Below are positions 1-7,251 of a DNA stretch of 15,984 nucleotides, piece after piece. The DNA lies in contig JBEVNX010000054.1 in assembly GCA_040507895.1 (NCBI GenBank), positions 1-15,984 on the forward strand, written 5' to 3'. Both the position numbers and the translations under genes were made by a program. Source of the stretch: JBEVNX01 sp040507895 (lineage in GTDB: Bacteria > Desulfobacterota > Binatia > JACPRU01). How positions within the stretch are numbered: position 1 is the first letter of the stretch; the number at the start of each line of letters is the position of its first letter. Under the pieces are notes generated by a model. That model searched no databases. It saw only the letters and a program-made list of their open reading frames with translations, and was not told the origin of the DNA.

Positions 1-1039
1 GCACGTACTCGGCGAAGCAACGGAGGTTTCGCTCGGCCTCGGCTTGCGGCATGCCGGCGTAGCTCGCGCCGATCATGAAGCCGTTGGCGCCGATGAAGTC
101 GCGAATGAACGCCAGCTTCTCCAGCACCTCGTCGGGAGTTCCCCAGGGCATGAGCTTCGCGAAGTCATGCGCAGCGCCGTCCATGCCGCGCTTGGCGATG
201 TAGCGATTGAGCCCGCCGTAGAACTCGTAACCCTTGTGCGTGCCGAACTTCTCCGATGTCATCTCGTAGTGGCGCATCGCCGTGAAATAGTAGTCGGAGA
301 TGTATTTGAGTCCGAGCTCGCGCGCCCGCGCGCCGGCTTTGTCGACGAATACGAACGCGCCGCAGAGAGGCCTCGGGACCGGCGTCGCGCCGTTCACCTC
401 GCGCCAAACGCGGTGGTAGGTCTCGAAATCCTGCTTCACCGACTCCCACGGCTTCTGCGGGATGACCAGCAGGCCGACGCCGAGCTTCGCCATGATCGGC
501 ACCGACTCGGGCGACACCGCCGCGGCGTAGGTGCGGCCGCGGAACGAGCGCGACGGGAACGGGCGGATCGCTCGCCGCGGCTGGCGGGTGATCTCGCCGC
601 CCTCCATGTAGCCGGTCTCGAGCGCGTTCAGCACGAGCTGCGCGTATTCCACGAAGCGCGAGCGGCCCTCGTTCTGATCGAGCCGGAAGCCCTCGTACTC
701 GATGCGCGCCAGGCCGCGGCCGAGACCGAGGATCAGCCGGCCGCCTGACAGGTGATCGAGCAGCGAGACTTGCTCCGCCACGCGGATCGGGTCGTGCCAC
801 GGCAGCACCACCACCATCGAGCCGAGCCGGATGCGCCGGCAGCGGCCGGCGAAATATGTGAGCAATTGCAGCACGTCGGGGCACATCGTGTAGTCGTCGA
901 AGTGGTGTTCCACCGACCAGATCGAGTCGAAGCCGAGGGGCTCCGCCATCTCCGCTAGGCGCAGCTCCTGCGCATACACCTCAGCGTCGGAAACCGCCCC
1001 GTCGGGGTTCTGGAAGTAGCAGCCGTATCCTACGTGCAT
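1..1039 (-). CDS. LLM-class flavin-dependent oxidoreductase, 3' end cut by the window edge
   Basis: Luciferase-like monooxygenase, a TIM-barrel enzyme that uses reduced flavin (FMN or F420) and acts on small organic substrates in the cytoplasm. The frame is open from an ATG at 1039 to base 2 with no stop, giving 346 residues without the C-terminus, which is close to full length for the family. It begins MHVGYGCYFQNPD. The family signature SIWSVEHHFDD lies at about residues 39-49, followed by RIRLGSMVVVLPWHDPIRVAEQ and the LSGGRLILGLGRG loop. A strong Shine-Dalgarno GAGGTGA (1044-1050) sits five bases upstream and fixes the start. The gene is divergent from the esterase at 1159, with a 119-base shared upstream region. 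The substrate cannot be told from sequence; family membership is nearly certain. Confidence 0.92.
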   Translation of the reverse strand, partial: MHVGYGCYFQNPDGAVSDAEVYAQELRLAEMAEPLGFDSIWSVEHHFDDYTMCPDVLQLLTYFAGRCRRIRLGSMVVVLPWHDPIRVAEQVSLLDHLSGGRLILGLGRGLARIEYEGFRLDQNEGRSRFVEYAQLVLNALETGYMEGGEITRQPRRAIRPFPSRSFRGRTYAAAVSPESVPIMAKLGVGLLVIPQKPWESVKQDFETYHRVWREVNGATPVPRPLCGAFVFVDKAGARARELGLKYISDYYFTAMRHYEMTSEKFGTHKGYEFYGGLNRYIAKRGMDGAAHDFAKLMPWGTPDEVLEKLAFIRDFIGANGFMIGASYAGMPQAEAERNLRCFAEYV

Positions 1040-1158
1040 GGTCTCACCTCGTGTGCATGATGGAGAGGCTTCGCCGTTGTGCCTCGACAAGACTATGCAA
1101 CCGAGCGAGGTTTGACTACACCCACGCTGCGAATCCCAACTCAAAAGGGGGAAAGACC

Positions 1159-2055
1159 ATGTCCAGCGCTCAGCTCGAAAAAGTCATCACCGACGTCGTA
1201 GCCACGTTCGGGGCGTGGGGCCCCCAGACGACTCTGGCGCAGATGCGCAAGGGGTGGGACGACCTCTTCGCCAACGTCAAGTTGAGCGTAGGCGCCAAAA
1301 CCGAGAAGGTCGACGCCGGAGGCGTGAAGGCGGAGTGGATCACCGCTCCCCGGGCCGCGGCCGACCGCGCGATCCTCTATTTTCACGGCGGCGGGTACGT
1401 GCTCGGCTCGATCCATTCGCACCGCGACATGTGCGAGCGCCTTTCCCGCGCGGCGCAAGCGCGTGTGCTGGCCCTGGACTACCGGCTTGCCCCCGAGCAT
1501 CCGTTTCCGGCCCCGGTCGAGGACGCTCGGGCGGCGTATCGCTGGCTGTTGAAGCAGGGGCTTTCTCCGAAGCGCGTCGCCCTGGCCGGCGACTCGGCGG
1601 GCGGCGGATTGACGTTCGCGACCCTGCTCGCATTGAAGCAGCACGGCGATCCCATGCCCGCTTGCGCCGCGCCGCTCTCGCCCTGGGTCGATCTCGAAGC
1701 GCTCGGAGACTCCATGACCAGCAAGGCCGCCGAGGATCCGATGGTGCAGAAGCCCCTCGTCCTGGAGATGGCAAAGACGTACGTTGGCGACGGCGATCGG
1801 CGCAATCCGCTCTGCGCGCCGCTTTACGGCGACCTCTCCGGCCTGCCCCCGCTGCTCATCCAAGTCGGATCGCGCGAGACGCTGCTCGACGACGCCGTGC
1901 GCATCGCGGACAAAGCGGAGAAGGCGGGAGTCGACGTCGAGTTGGACGTCTGGAAGGGCCAGATTCACGTCTGGCAGATCTTCGCGGGCCGGCTCGACGA
2001 AGGCGAGCAGGCGATCCAGAAGATCGGCGCGTTCGTGCGCAGACATACGGCATGA
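1159..2055 (+). CDS. Alpha/beta hydrolase, hormone-sensitive-lipase (family IV) esterase
   Basis: Predicted cytoplasmic carboxylesterase of 298 residues, a normal length for HSL-type esterases. The oxyanion-hole motif HGGGY is at residues 76-80 and the nucleophile elbow GDSAGGG at 144-150, so Ser146 is the nucleophile. His270 (in GQIHVWQ) is the catalytic histidine. The acid falls in GSRETLLDD: the position that is usually Asp in this family is Glu240, with Asp244/245 nearby. DYRLAPEHPFPAPVED (108-123) is also a family hallmark. The frame is open further upstream, but the ATG at 1159 is chosen because AAGGGGGAAA (1144-1153) lies just before it and the extra upstream residues do not resemble this family. 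LLM oxidoreductase 2 follows after 31 bases, probably in the same transcript. It likely hydrolyses short-chain esters; the real substrate is unknown. Confidence 0.94.
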   Translation: MSSAQLEKVITDVVATFGAWGPQTTLAQMRKGWDDLFANVKLSVGAKTEKVDAGGVKAEWITAPRAAADRAILYFHGGGYVLGSIHSHRDMCERLSRAAQARVLALDYRLAPEHPFPAPVEDARAAYRWLLKQGLSPKRVALAGDSAGGGLTFATLLALKQHGDPMPACAAPLSPWVDLEALGDSMTSKAAEDPMVQKPLVLEMAKTYVGDGDRRNPLCAPLYGDLSGLPPLLIQVGSRETLLDDAVRIADKAEKAGVDVELDVWKGQIHVWQIFAGRLDEGEQAIQKIGAFVRRHTA

Positions 2056-2086
2056 GCGGCCGATGAGCGCGGCCTGAGGCTTGCCA

Positions 2087-3109
2087 TTGCAATCGGAGCG
2101 GCGAAAGCTTCGCTTCGGGCTCTGGTATGCGTTTCGCAATCCGTCCTCGTGGTCCACTTCGTTCGAGGAGCTCTACGGAGCCGTTCTCGATCAGATCGCG
2201 TGGGCCGAGACGATCGGATACGACGACGTCTGGTTGACGGAGCACCACTTCGTGGAGGACGGCCACGCGCCGTCGCCGCTCGTGCAGGCCGCGGCCATCG
2301 CGGCTCGCACCAAGAAGATCCGCATCGGCACGGCGGTGCTGTTGCTGCCACTCTATCACCCGGTGCGCGTCGCGGAGGACGGGGCCACCATCGACATCCT
2401 CTCCGGAGGTCGCTTCGAGCTCGGCGCCGGCATCGGCTACCGGGTCGAGGAGTTCGCGGGCCTCGGCATCTCGCGCGCCGACCGCGCGGGCCGCATGAAC
2501 GAAGGGCTCGAGATCGTCCGCCGGCTTTGGGAGGGCGAGACTTTGACCTTTCACGGCAAGCACTTCCGGATCGACGGCGCCCGCCTGACGCCGATGCCGG
2601 TGCAGCGGCCCCGGCCGCCGATCTGGGTCGGCGGGTTCGGCCCCGCGGCGGTGAGACGCGCGGCGCGTCTCGGGGACGGATACATCGGCACGGGAGACGT
2701 GGCCTCGCTCGGCGAAGCCTACAAGGCCGAGCTCCGCGCGCTCGGCAAAGACCCCGCCCGCGGCCGGGTTGCCGGCGGTCACTTCTGGCTCATCGTGGCG
2801 CGCGACCCGGAACGCACGTGGCGCGAGCTTGCGCCGCACGTTCGCTACCAGATCAACCTCTACGCCGAGTGGCTCGCAAAGGCGGGACAGAGCTTGTTCC
2901 CGCACCTGCCGGACGACGCCGCGCTGAAGGCGAGCGGCCTCCTGCAGGTGGCCACTCCTGAGCGCGCCGCGGAGCTGATCGACGAGTACGCGGCTGCCAC
3001 TGGGATCGAGCGCTACTACACGTGGACGATCCCGCCGGGAGTTCCGGTGCGGCGCATGGACGAGCACCTCGAGCTCTTCGCCACGCACGTCATGCCGCGC
3101 TTTCGCTGA
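2087..3109 (+). CDS. LLM-class flavin-dependent oxidoreductase 2
   Basis: Second luciferase-like monooxygenase, 340 residues and apparently complete. YDDVWLTEHHFVEDG is at residues 45-59 and KKIRIGTAVLLLPLYHPVRV at about 76-95. LSGGRFELGAGIGYR and the C-terminal-half motif PPIWVGGFGP (about 167-176) also match the family. No ATG is available near the start. Two in-frame TTG codons exist at 2081 and 2087; I prefer 2087 because GAGG at 2076-2079 is then seven bases away, against one base for 2081. It follows the esterase closely and probably shares its transcript. It is only distantly similar to the LLM protein at 1-1039, so this is not a recent tandem duplication. Function is inferred at family level: flavin-dependent oxygenation or hydride transfer on an unknown small molecule. 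Confidence 0.93.
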   Translation: MQSERRKLRFGLWYAFRNPSSWSTSFEELYGAVLDQIAWAETIGYDDVWLTEHHFVEDGHAPSPLVQAAAIAARTKKIRIGTAVLLLPLYHPVRVAEDGATIDILSGGRFELGAGIGYRVEEFAGLGISRADRAGRMNEGLEIVRRLWEGETLTFHGKHFRIDGARLTPMPVQRPRPPIWVGGFGPAAVRRAARLGDGYIGTGDVASLGEAYKAELRALGKDPARGRVAGGHFWLIVARDPERTWRELAPHVRYQINLYAEWLAKAGQSLFPHLPDDAALKASGLLQVATPERAAELIDEYAAATGIERYYTWTIPPGVPVRRMDEHLELFATHVMPRFR

Positions 3110-3206
3110 CGCGCGCCGGCCGCACGCTGCAGATCGACGGCTTACCTGCGCATGATTCGATGAGCGCGTAGCCAGATGCCGAACCCGGCGCCTGCGGCTC
3201 GCCGAC

Positions 3207-3443
3207 CTACTCCGGCATGATCGATTCGTCGACGTGGTGGCCGGCGAGATCGTGCTCGGCCGAAGCATGCTCATGCGCCATGAGGAACGTCGCGGACTTC
3301 GCCCCGCAGAGCTTGCAGCGGAAGCCGCTGCTCGGAGCTGGCGGAGCCGGCTCGGCCGGTTCCGAGTCGGAGCCGCTCATCATGAACCATCCCACCGCAG
3401 CGGCCACCATCGCGAGCAACACCAAGATGAGCGTCGTACTCAT
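3207..3443 (-). CDS. Small membrane-anchored protein with a Cys/His putative zinc site
   Basis: A 78-residue protein that I do not recognise as a named family. Residues 4-22 (TLILVLLAMVAAAVGWFMM) form one hydrophobic helix. A Pro/Ala/Glu-rich linker follows (about 25-40). The C-terminal domain has Cys43-x2-Cys46 and then His57, His59, His64 and His69/70. The CxxC plus spaced histidines suggests one bound metal, probably zinc. The ATG at 3443 is preceded by GGGAGGG with good spacing. The stop (TAG) is at 3207-3209. It lies last in a minus-strand run, downstream of the broken gene at 3532-3930. Topology (anchor, flexible stalk, soluble metal-binding tip) is seen directly; zinc binding is inference. 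Confidence 0.68.
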   Translation of the reverse strand: MSTTLILVLLAMVAAAVGWFMMSGSDSEPAEPAPPAPSSGFRCKLCGAKSATFLMAHEHASAEHDLAGHHVDESIMPE

Positions 3444-3531
3444 CCTCGTCCCTCCCGGATTCTTTGACGCGGGGAGATGCTCGCGCCCTCGGCCCCCGTT
3501 TGTCAAACGCACCGGGAAGCGCTGGCGGAGC

Positions 3532-3930
3532 TTACCGCTGCGGCAGGTTTTGCCCGAAGCCGCGAAACGCCTGCTCGAGGAGGTCGCTCTCGTCCGGTGG
3601 GTCGGGATAGGGTCGGGGTTGCGGTCGGGCTCGAAGCGCCGCCGTCGCCGAGCAAGCCGTCGAGCGCGCCGATCGCCAGGCCGGCGAGGGCCGCGTCGCG
3701 CAGATCCTTGCCGACGCTCTGGTGCTTGTCGTGGTCGTCGTCGAGATCCGCATCCCGCTCGTCCTCCCTGTTCTCGTTCCACGACGCCTTCTCGACGCTC
3801 CCGCTCCACACCGTGGCTCCGTCGTCGAGATCGAAGATGCGCAGCGACAAGCCGACCGTTCGGCCGTGGCGGTAGTGGGTCTTGGTGCCGCCAAGCGGTC
3901 GCAATAAGATCGCCGGTAGAGGCCCCCGAT
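3532..3930 (-). pseudogene. Remnant of a lipoprotein-like (CsgG/LpoB/DUF799-fold style) gene, 5'-truncated and frameshifted
   Basis: Just downstream of the alpha/beta hydrolase stop, one frame reads AILLRPLGGTKTHYRHGR, then VGLSLRIFDLDDGATVWSG, then an acidic segment, then DAALAGLAIGALDGLLGDGG. This resembles the C-terminal half of small exported proteins of the LpoB/GNA1162 type, in which a beta strand ending in a WSG-like motif is followed by a glycine-rich helix. The natural C-terminus (DESDLLEQAFRGFGQNLPQR, TAA at 3532-3534) is in another frame, so one +1 change near 3600-3650 is needed. No N-terminal half or signal peptide is present, because upstream DNA is the intact hydrolase. A TTG at 3904 could start a short product. 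I read it as a decayed gene; a sequencing indel explains the frame change but not the missing 5' half. The family assignment is tentative. Confidence 0.5.
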
Positions 3931-4719
3931 TCAGCCGGCGTGGCGCCGCACGAAGCTCGTCACCGCGCGGTCGAACGCCTCGGCTGCTTCGAGGTTCACG
4001 CCGTGGCCCGCATCGGCGCCGACGACCTCGAGCTGCGGCATCTCCCGCTCGGCGGCTTCCCGTTGCGGCCGGAAGCCGAGCTCGCGCTCGCCGCAAACCA
4101 GCAAGGTCGGCACGCGGTTCTCACCGAGGCGAGGGCGCACGCTCGATTCGGGAACGCCGTAGCGGAACGTCTGAGCAAGCCCGCGGGGCGTGACCAGGGC
4201 TGCGTCGGCCAGGATCGCTTCGCGGTACTCGGCCGGAATCCGGCGAGCGTTGTGCGGATGGATCGGCAGGCGCTCGATGGCCGCGCTCCCCTCACGCTCG
4301 ATCCCGTCGGCGAGCGCCGGCGTGGCTTCGCGCATCCTCGCCACCCACTCGGCGTCACCGAGCGCGGAGGCCGAGTTGGTGAACACCTGCGCGATCAGGC
4401 TCTCAGGATGGTCGAGGGCGTAGCGAAGCGTCAGCGCGGCGCCGAACGACTGCCCGCAGACGAGCCAGCGCTCGGCGCCGAGCTCGGTGCGGAGCTCCTC
4501 GAAGGCCAGGACGTAGGCGTCGGGATGGTAGAGCGCTGGATCCTCGGGCGATGGCGAGCGCCCGTGGCCCCAGAGCTCGACGACCACCGGCTGCGTCACC
4601 CGCGACAGTGCCGCGAGGTTCGGCTGCCAGAGCGACCGGCCCGAGAGGATGCCGTGGACGAGCAGCAGGAACGGGCCGTCGCCCCGATGAACCTCGCGGT
4701 GGAGCCGGGTTTCGCCCAA
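3931..4719 (-). CDS. Alpha/beta hydrolase (alpha/beta-fold family 1)
   Basis: A 262-residue alpha/beta hydrolase with LLLVHGILSG (HG at 22-23, oxyanion region), nucleophile elbow CGQSFGAA with Ser91, and GHGVNLE with catalytic His239. At the position of the usual acid (after the LLVCGE strand) the sequence is ERELGF, so Glu213 appears to replace Asp. No signal peptide, so cytoplasmic. The frame is open far upstream, but that part overlaps the MBL gene and is not protein-like. The best start is TTG at 4719, three bases past the MBL TGA (4722-4724), which implies translational coupling. It could be an esterase, lactonase, epoxide hydrolase or C-C hydrolase; the sequence does not decide. The coupled MBL hydrolase suggests consecutive hydrolytic steps. 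Confidence 0.88.
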   Translation of the reverse strand: MGETRLHREVHRGDGPFLLLVHGILSGRSLWQPNLAALSRVTQPVVVELWGHGRSPSPEDPALYHPDAYVLAFEELRTELGAERWLVCGQSFGAALTLRYALDHPESLIAQVFTNSASALGDAEWVARMREATPALADGIEREGSAAIERLPIHPHNARRIPAEYREAILADAALVTPRGLAQTFRYGVPESSVRPRLGENRVPTLLVCGERELGFRPQREAAEREMPQLEVVGADAGHGVNLEAAEAFDRAVTSFVRRHAG

Positions 4720-4721
4720 GC

Positions 4722-5579
4722 TCAGGCGAGGACGAAGCGAAATGCGCCGTCGTGCTTGACGATCCTGCCGGCCGACGGCGCCGCGAAATGCGTGCCGATC
4801 ACCAGCGTTTCGGTGTCTGCGTAGCGCTCGCAGAACGCTCGCCGCGTCTTCTTCGCGAGCGGGCCGTCGTTGTCGAACACGTCGTCCCACTCGGGGTACA
4901 AGCACTGAATCGGATGATGCATCATGTCTCCGGTGATGACGGCGTTCTTGCCGTTCGACGAGATCCGCACCGAGAAGTGACCGGGTGTGTGTCCGGGCGT
5001 GGACTCGAGCCACACCTCGTCCGTGATCCGCTCCTTCTCATCGACGAGCTTCGTCAGCCCGTCGGACATCACGGGGCGCACCGAGTCGTCGACCGACTCC
5101 TTGTAGAACGGGTCTTCCTGCCTCGAGAAGAAGTCCCACTCGGTGCCGCCGATCAGGTACTTCGCATTTGGGAACGTCGGCACCCATTTCCCCTTCTCGA
5201 GCATCGTGTTCCAACCGACGTGGTCGACGTGGAGGTGCGTGCAGATCACGCAGTCGACCGACTGGCGGGGGCAACCGGCGCTCTCGAGCGCTTGCAGGAA
5301 CGGCAGGTGGAGATGATCCCACTGCGGAAACGCCTTTCGCTCCTTGTCGTTGCCGATGCAGGTATCGACGAGGATGCGCTTGCCCTGCGATTCGATGATC
5401 AGCGTGTGCACCGAGAGCTTGATCTTCCCGGCGTTGTCGACGAAGGTCGGAAACAGCCAGTCCGACTCCTTCGCGAGCGTTTCGGGCGTCGCGCTCGGCA
5501 GCAGCTCTGTGCCCGGCCACTGGTCCTCGAGCTCGACCACACGGGTGACGCGGACGTTTCCGATGTTCCAAGAGATCAT
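4722..5579 (-). CDS. MBL-fold metallo-hydrolase (lactonase/organophosphate-hydrolase-like)
   Basis: A complete 285-residue metallo-beta-lactamase-fold hydrolase. The metal motif HLHVDH is at 115-120 (His115, His117, Asp119, His120). TPGHTPGH at 194-201 provides the next histidine, TGDMMHHP gives bridging Asp218, and GTHF gives His274, so the full dinuclear metal site is present. Length and motif spacing fit the branch that includes AHL lactonases and methyl-parathion hydrolase, which cleave lactones, esters or phosphotriesters. No signal peptide is evident. The ATG at 5579 has a very strong Shine-Dalgarno, GGAGGAGA (5584-5591). It is the first gene of a minus-strand run and is coupled to the alpha/beta hydrolase. 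The upstream 175 bases are shared with the divergent small cysteine-rich gene. The substrate is unknown; quorum quenching would be speculation. Confidence 0.95.
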   Translation of the reverse strand: MISWNIGNVRVTRVVELEDQWPGTELLPSATPETLAKESDWLFPTFVDNAGKIKLSVHTLIIESQGKRILVDTCIGNDKERKAFPQWDHLHLPFLQALESAGCPRQSVDCVICTHLHVDHVGWNTMLEKGKWVPTFPNAKYLIGGTEWDFFSRQEDPFYKESVDDSVRPVMSDGLTKLVDEKERITDEVWLESTPGHTPGHFSVRISSNGKNAVITGDMMHHPIQCLYPEWDDVFDNDGPLAKKTRRAFCERYADTETLVIGTHFAAPSAGRIVKHDGAFRFVLA

Positions 5580-5754
5580 GGGGGTCTCCTCCGGCTGTGT
5601 CGCCGGCCGGAGAGGTTAGAAGATGCCGGACGCGCCGTCCATGGGCGGGGCCTCGAAAACGCGGGGCGTGGGCGCGCAACCGCGAGGGATTGCAGCCAAC
5701 GAGTGGCGAGCGTAAGCCTCAACGCAAACCTCTCACCAACATCGGAGGCCTACG

Positions 5755-5899
5755 ATGACACTCTGTCCCGTCGCACTGGCCGTCGGCTGCAAGAAATGCC
5801 CCGATGTTCGCGATTTGCCCCGCGAAGGGAATCATCGGCGACTACCGAGGTGAAGAGCAGGGGTCGGCTGAGAAGCAGGATGCGCAGAAGCCTGAGTGA
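5755..5899 (+). CDS. Small cysteine-rich protein, split by a +1 frame change at a CCCC run
   Basis: The ATG at 5755 is preceded by GGAGG (5744-5748) with six-base spacing. The first frame reads MTLCPVALAVGCKKCP and then loses protein-like character, stopping 32 residues in. If one base of the C run at 5799-5802 is skipped, the frame continues MFAICPAKGIIGDYRGEEQ and ends at TGA 5897-5899, giving 47 residues. The restored product has four cysteines (C4, C12, C15, C21) in a C-x7-C-x2-C-P-x4-C-P pattern, then a KGIIGDY box and a charged tail. The pattern and Shine-Dalgarno make a real gene very likely, probably metal-binding (inferred). The extra C may be a homopolymer error, a real inactivating mutation, or a programmed +1 shift, because CCC-G lets a proline tRNA slip from CCC to CCG. 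Confidence 0.62.
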
Positions 5900-6101
5900 C
5901 GCTCGGGCGAGATCCGCACGTCGGCCCACGCCGTAGCTCGAGGCAGCCGACGTCGTCCGTCTTGCAGATCGACGCAGGTTCGAACGGCCGCTCGACCGCC
6001 GTAGGTGCTCGACTTCGATCGGCCCCCTCACGAGCTTCCGCACCGTCGCCCTGCTTTCGCTGCCGCGTTGAAATAGGTTCTCCGGAGGGAGAGAAGAAGG
6101 C

Positions 6102-7247
6102 ATGACGGAGCATACAGTGGGACTTCAGTTGCGCTCGATGGTCAGGAAGGAAGGCTTCCTCGAGGTCTCGCTCACCCGGGTGCCGGTCCCCGAGCTGAAG
6201 CCCGACGAGGTGGTGGTCCGCATCGACGCGTCGCCCATCAATCCGTCGGATTTGGGGTTGATGTTCGGCGGCGCGGACCTGTCCGCGGCGAAAGCTTCCG
6301 GTACGACCGACCTCCCGGTCGTCACCGTGAGCCTCTCGCCGGCGCTGATGAAAGCCATGGCCGGGCGCGTGGACCAGTCGTTGCCGGTCGGAAACGAAGG
6401 GGCAGGCGTGGTGGTGGGCGCCGGCTCCTCCGACCAGGCCCAGGCGTTGATGGGAAACACCGTGGCGATTCTCGGCGGAGCCATGTACGCGCAGTTCCGC
6501 TGCGTCAAGGCCGGTCAGTGTCTCGTCTTGCCGCAGGGCACCACGCCTGCGGAGGGCGCCTCCTGTTTCGTGAACCCGCTCACCGCGCTCGGCATGGTCG
6601 AGACGATGCGGAGAGAAGGCCACTCCGCGCTCGTGCACACGGCGGCGGCCTCGAACCTCGGCCAGATGCTGAACAAGATCTGCGTCGAAGACGGCGTCGA
6701 GCTCGTGAACATCGTGCGCAGGACGGACCACGAGGACGTTTTGAAGGCGATCGGTGCCAAGCACGTAGTGAGCTCTGGCGCTCCGACGTTCATCGAAGAC
6801 CTCACGGAAGCGCTCGTCGCCACGGGCGCGACGCTGGCCTTCGACGCCGTCGGCGGCGGCAGGCTCGCGACTCAGATTCTCGGGTGCATGGAAGCGGCTG
6901 CGAACCGCTCGGCCAAGGAGTACAGCCGCTATGGGTCGACGAAGCACAAGCAGATCTACATCTACGGCGGCCTCGACCGCGGGCCGACGGAGATCGTCCG
7001 CAATTTCGGCATGGCCTGGGGCGTCGGCGGCTGGTTGCTGACCGTGTTCCTGCAGAAGATCGGACCCGAAGCCTCACAGAAGTTGCGAGCGCGAGTGGCC
7101 GCCGGCATCAAGACCACCTTCGCGAGCCACTACACCAAGGAAGTCTCCCTCGCGGAGGCGCTGCGACTGGAGGAGATCGTCGTCTACGGCAAGCTAGCAA
7201 CCGGCGAGAAGTACCTGATCAATCCGAACAAGGGCGTCGCGCACTGA
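6102..7247 (+). CDS. Zinc-independent MDR-family oxidoreductase (quinone-reductase-like)
   Basis: A 381-residue medium-chain dehydrogenase/reductase. The N-terminal GroES-like domain has DEVVVRIDASPINPSDLGL (about 35-53) and VGNEGAGVVV (97-106). The Rossmann domain starts near 165 with HTAAASNLGQMLNKI (169-183), which replaces the usual GxxGxxG and is typical of NAD(P)H-dependent quinone-oxidoreductase-like members, followed by GATLAFDAVGGG (about 222-233). The catalytic- and structural-zinc cysteine sets of alcohol dehydrogenases are not seen, so it should act without zinc, reducing quinones or activated alkenes with NAD(P)H. The ATG at 6102 has AGAAGG at 6095-6100. The insertion around 57-90 makes it longer than the common 320-340 residues. 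The transglutaminase-like gene starts only four bases after its stop, so the two form one transcription unit. Confidence 0.94.
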   Translation: MTEHTVGLQLRSMVRKEGFLEVSLTRVPVPELKPDEVVVRIDASPINPSDLGLMFGGADLSAAKASGTTDLPVVTVSLSPALMKAMAGRVDQSLPVGNEGAGVVVGAGSSDQAQALMGNTVAILGGAMYAQFRCVKAGQCLVLPQGTTPAEGASCFVNPLTALGMVETMRREGHSALVHTAAASNLGQMLNKICVEDGVELVNIVRRTDHEDVLKAIGAKHVVSSGAPTFIEDLTEALVATGATLAFDAVGGGRLATQILGCMEAAANRSAKEYSRYGSTKHKQIYIYGGLDRGPTEIVRNFGMAWGVGGWLLTVFLQKIGPEASQKLRARVAAGIKTTFASHYTKEVSLAEALRLEEIVVYGKLATGEKYLINPNKGVAH

Positions 7248-7251
7248 GATC

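Noticed and set aside
1040..1158. A defined divergent promoter between LLM 1 and the esterase
   Set aside because: TTGTGC, TATGCA and TTGACT strings are present but none form a pair with normal spacing.
1141..2157. A 338-codon minus-strand open frame
   Set aside because: Antisense to the esterase, which has a full catalytic motif set.
3217..4824. A 535-codon open frame on the plus strand
   Set aside because: It is antisense to the hydrolase, the remnant and the small membrane protein, is rich in Arg/Ala/Pro with no motif, and is a by-product of high GC.
4551..5936. A 461-codon plus-strand open frame
   Set aside because: Antisense to the MBL hydrolase, whose complete metal motif set is on the minus strand.
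5832..6947. A 371-codon minus-strand open frame
   Set aside because: Antisense to the MDR gene and the small Cys gene; composition is typical of a shadow frame.
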